7,518 nucleotides of DNA, taken from an uncultured Oceanobacillus sp. GTDB lineage: Bacteria; Bacillota; Bacilli; Bacillales; Amphibacillaceae. Positions 6,253 through 7,518 of the stretch are shown in pieces. The stretch is taken from contig CALKWU010000044.1 of the NCBI GenBank assembly GCA_938004015.1, positions 1-7,518 on the forward strand, in the 5' to 3' direction. Below the pieces are notes generated by a model. It was not told where the DNA came from, did no database searches, and was given only the letters and a program-made list of their open reading frames with translations. Position 1 is the first letter of the stretch, and each line of letters starts with the position of its first letter. Both the position numbers and the translations under genes were made by a program.

Positions 6253-6286
6253 AGAAGGAACAAACCCGATCAGGAGGGGAGAAAGG

Positions 6287-6766
6287 TTGAGAATTCGCGA
6301 AATTCAAGAAAAGGATAATGCAAGAATTGAAGCAATCATAAAGCGCTCGTTGGAAGCACACCAGTTGAACATTCCCGGCACCGCTTATTTCGACCCGTAT
6401 CTCGGGGAGCTTTCCCATTACTATGAGACTCAGCCAAATGCCGCCTATTGGGTCGTCGTGAATGAAAAAGACGAAGCCCAAGGCGGTGTCGGAATCGGTC
6501 CGTTCGGTGACCATAAAGGCGTCGGAGAACTGCAGAAGTTGTACTTGGCACCGGAAGTCCAAGGGAAAGGTTTCGGCAAAAAGCTGATGGAAATCGCCTT
6601 GGAGTTTGCGGAGAAACATTATGATTACTGTTATTTGGAAACCTTTGAGTCTCTTGAAACAGCCAATCATTTATATGAAACATTCGGCTTTGAAAAAATG
6701 GACGAGCCATTAACCGGCTCGGAACATAACGCCTGTGATGCGTGGTACATCAAAAAACTCAAATGA
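6287..6766 (+). CDS. GNAT-family N-acetyltransferase
   Basis: A 159-residue single-domain acetyltransferase using acetyl-CoA; substrate unknown. Motif A spans about 81-107, with the acetyl-CoA pyrophosphate loop Q92-G-K-G-F-G97 after LQKLYLAPEV. Motif B follows as FESLETANHLYETFGFEKM (about 120-138). The chosen start is TTG 6287, with AGGAGG (6272-6277) nine bases upstream, giving LRIREIQEKDN, a typical GNAT first strand. The frame stays open up to GTG 6188 (192 residues), but those extra 33 codons are largely translation of repeat copy A and carry no GNAT feature, so I reject them. The gene is divergent from the dipeptidase and convergent with another GNAT gene. Its stop is followed four bases later by the fold-back repeat copy B, which may help end the transcript. 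Confidence 0.9.
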   Translation: MRIREIQEKDNARIEAIIKRSLEAHQLNIPGTAYFDPYLGELSHYYETQPNAAYWVVVNEKDEAQGGVGIGPFGDHKGVGELQKLYLAPEVQGKGFGKKLMEIALEFAEKHYDYCYLETFESLETANHLYETFGFEKMDEPLTGSEHNACDAWYIKKLK

Positions 6767-6772
6767 TGGAGC

Positions 6773-6835
6773 GGGTCAAACAAGGCCGTCCTTTGTCCCA
6801 TTGGGACGTTTGGGGACAGACCCTGTTTGACCCAC
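6773..6835. repeat. Palindromic intergenic repeat, copy B (full fold-back)
   Basis: GGGTCAAACA (6773-6782) pairs perfectly with TGTTTGACCC (6824-6833) and the stem continues through GG/CC with one bulge. Inside is the palindrome GTCCCA-T-TGGGAC (6795-6807), then GGGACAGACCCTGTTTGACC (6813-6832), identical to copy A. It exactly fills the 72-bp gap between the two convergent GNAT genes. A bidirectional transcription-end role is plausible, but U-tracts are weak (ACTTTTC on the plus strand). Confidence 0.8.
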
Positions 6836-6838
6836 TTT

Positions 6839-7387
6839 TCATTTCACAATCGAATACATTTTCACGTCACAATGCTTGCCTTTGATTACTCTCGCTTTTC
6901 GCAGTGTTCCTTCGTACTCCATTCCCGCTTTTTCCATGACACGGTAAGAACCTTTATTTTCCGGCAAACACACGGCCTGGATCCGGACAAGATCCATTTC
7001 TTCAAATCCGAAATCAATGACGCGTTTCGCCGCTTCCGACATCAATCCCCGGCCCCAATAATCACGATGCAAAACATAGCCGATTTCCCCGATCCGTAAA
7101 GCAGGTTGCCAGTCGACAAAATCAATCGTCCCAATCATTTTGCCGTTTTCTTTATATTCAATTGCCCATGGAGCGAGCTTCCCATTTTCGTATTGGTTCA
7201 GTATGAAATCGAGGAAAGCTTGAGTATCATCAATCGATCGATGCCGCTCCCAAGTGACATATTTACTCACCTCGGGATCGCTCCCGTACTCATACATGGA
7301 AGCCAAATCATCTTTAGTCACTTTCCGTAAAATGAGCCGTTCTGTTTCCAATGTCGGCAAATCTTTAAAAATATCTTGTATTTCCAT
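6839..7387 (-). CDS. RimJ/RimL-type GNAT acetyltransferase
   Basis: A 182-residue GNAT protein of the Acetyltransf_3 group, similar in layout to B. subtilis YdaF/YjcK and to ribosomal-protein N-terminal acetyltransferases. It opens with LETERLILRKVTKDD (13-27), the typical first strand of this group. The acetyl-CoA-binding motif A follows as EIGYVLHRDYWGRGLMSEA (about 101-119), then ENKGSYRVMEKAGMEYEG (about 143-160). The protein target cannot be deduced. ATG 7385-7387 is chosen because GAGGGGG lies seven bases upstream. The frame stays open upstream to 7513, but that part is antisense translation of repeat copy C and shows no homology-like sequence. It is convergent with the first GNAT gene; the two differ enough to be unrelated paralogue classes and not a recent duplication. 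Confidence 0.92.
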   Translation of the reverse strand: MEIQDIFKDLPTLETERLILRKVTKDDLASMYEYGSDPEVSKYVTWERHRSIDDTQAFLDFILNQYENGKLAPWAIEYKENGKMIGTIDFVDWQPALRIGEIGYVLHRDYWGRGLMSEAAKRVIDFGFEEMDLVRIQAVCLPENKGSYRVMEKAGMEYEGTLRKARVIKGKHCDVKMYSIVK

Positions 7388-7415
7388 TACGCATCCCCCT
7401 CTTACTGTGAGGGCT

Positions 7416-7424
7416 ATTATATCA
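7416..7424 (-). promoter_or_regulatory. Extended -10 promoter of the RimL-type gene
   Basis: The minus strand reads TGATATAAT, a perfect extended -10 (TGn plus TATAAT at 7416-7421). The place for a -35, around 7439-7444, falls inside repeat copy C and does not resemble TTGACA. The start site would be near 7409, leaving a leader of about 22 nt with AGAGGGGG. Confidence 0.7.
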
Positions 7425-7437
7425 AAATGGGACAAAA

Positions 7438-7518
7438 AGGGACAGTCCCTATCCGACCCATTTGGGACGAACAGGGACAGACCCTGATTGACCCACCTTC
7501 CAAATTGGGCCAAACGGG
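7438..7518. repeat. Palindromic intergenic repeat, copy C (tandem, continues past right edge)
   Basis: Two related units lie head to tail with a 35-nt period. The first (7438-7469) contains the perfect palindrome AGGGAC-A-GTCCCT (7438-7450), then GACCCATTTGGGACG. The second (from 7473) carries GGGACAGACCCTGATTGACC, one base different from copies A and B, then AAATTGGGCCAAACGGG at the edge. The segment 7457-7495 keeps the same order of blocks as copy B (6797-6835). Confidence 0.8.

Noticed and set aside
6827..7487. Plus-strand open frames opposite the RimL-type gene (6827-7099, 7106-7330, 7254-7487)
   Set aside because: Antisense shadows of a conserved GNAT gene with no RBS or domain signal.
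7388..7513. N-terminal extension of the RimL-type GNAT (MAQFGRWVNQGLSLFVPNGS)
   Set aside because: It is translation of the antisense of repeat copy C; the ATG at 7387 has a good RBS and starts the conserved domain.
6222..7518. CRISPR array or tandem satellite made from the repeated GGGACAGACCC units
   Set aside because: Copies are separated by genes, spacers are not of regular length, and the units are not arranged in a regular array.

Overview
The window looks like chromosomal DNA from a low-GC Gram-positive bacterium of the order Bacillales. The grounds are strong AGGAGG-type ribosome binding sites, TTG start codons, intrinsic terminators with U-tracts, Bacillus-type IlvD and IlvE, a YitT-family membrane protein and a near-consensus CodY box. 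A Planococcaceae or Bacillaceae member (Sporosarcina-like) is plausible, but the genus is inferred. No rRNA, tRNA, insertion sequence, phage gene or CRISPR array is visible.

Left part (1-2949, mostly minus strand). ilvD (dihydroxy-acid dehydratase) runs off the left edge and lacks only its last few codons. It has a very good sigma-A promoter with a leader of about 30 nt, so there is no room for a T-box. A palindrome and a weak CodY-like match lie over its -35 region. Upstream on the same strand is a HAD-superfamily hydrolase with a TTG start. Two hairpins fill the gap between them, one for each strand. The 280-bp region between the HAD gene and ilvE holds nested inverted repeats, a possible 48-residue small ORF and the ilvE promoter.

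Middle (2950-5129, plus strand). ilvE (branched-chain aminotransferase, the last step of Val/Leu/Ile synthesis) has its own promoter and terminator. It is followed by a YitT-family (DUF161/DUF2179) membrane protein, itself followed by one strong terminator and one possible backup terminator. ilvD and ilvE catalyse the last two common steps of branched-chain amino acid synthesis but form separate, divergently oriented transcription units.

Right part (5121-7518). A family M19 membrane-type dipeptidase (minus strand) is divergent from a GNAT acetyltransferase (plus strand), with a 12/15 CodY-box match between them. This fits a locus under branched-chain amino acid and nutrient control. A second, RimJ/RimL-type GNAT gene converges on the first.

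Three copies of a GC-rich palindromic repeat built around GGGACAGACCCTGTTTGACC surround the two GNAT genes: in the 5' leader of the first, between their 3' ends, and abutting the promoter of the second. The repeat also creates false N-terminal extensions in both GNAT reading frames. I see no unmistakable new defence or metabolic system. The repeat family, the control region of ilvD, the CodY-like site and the small ORF are the items most worth following up.
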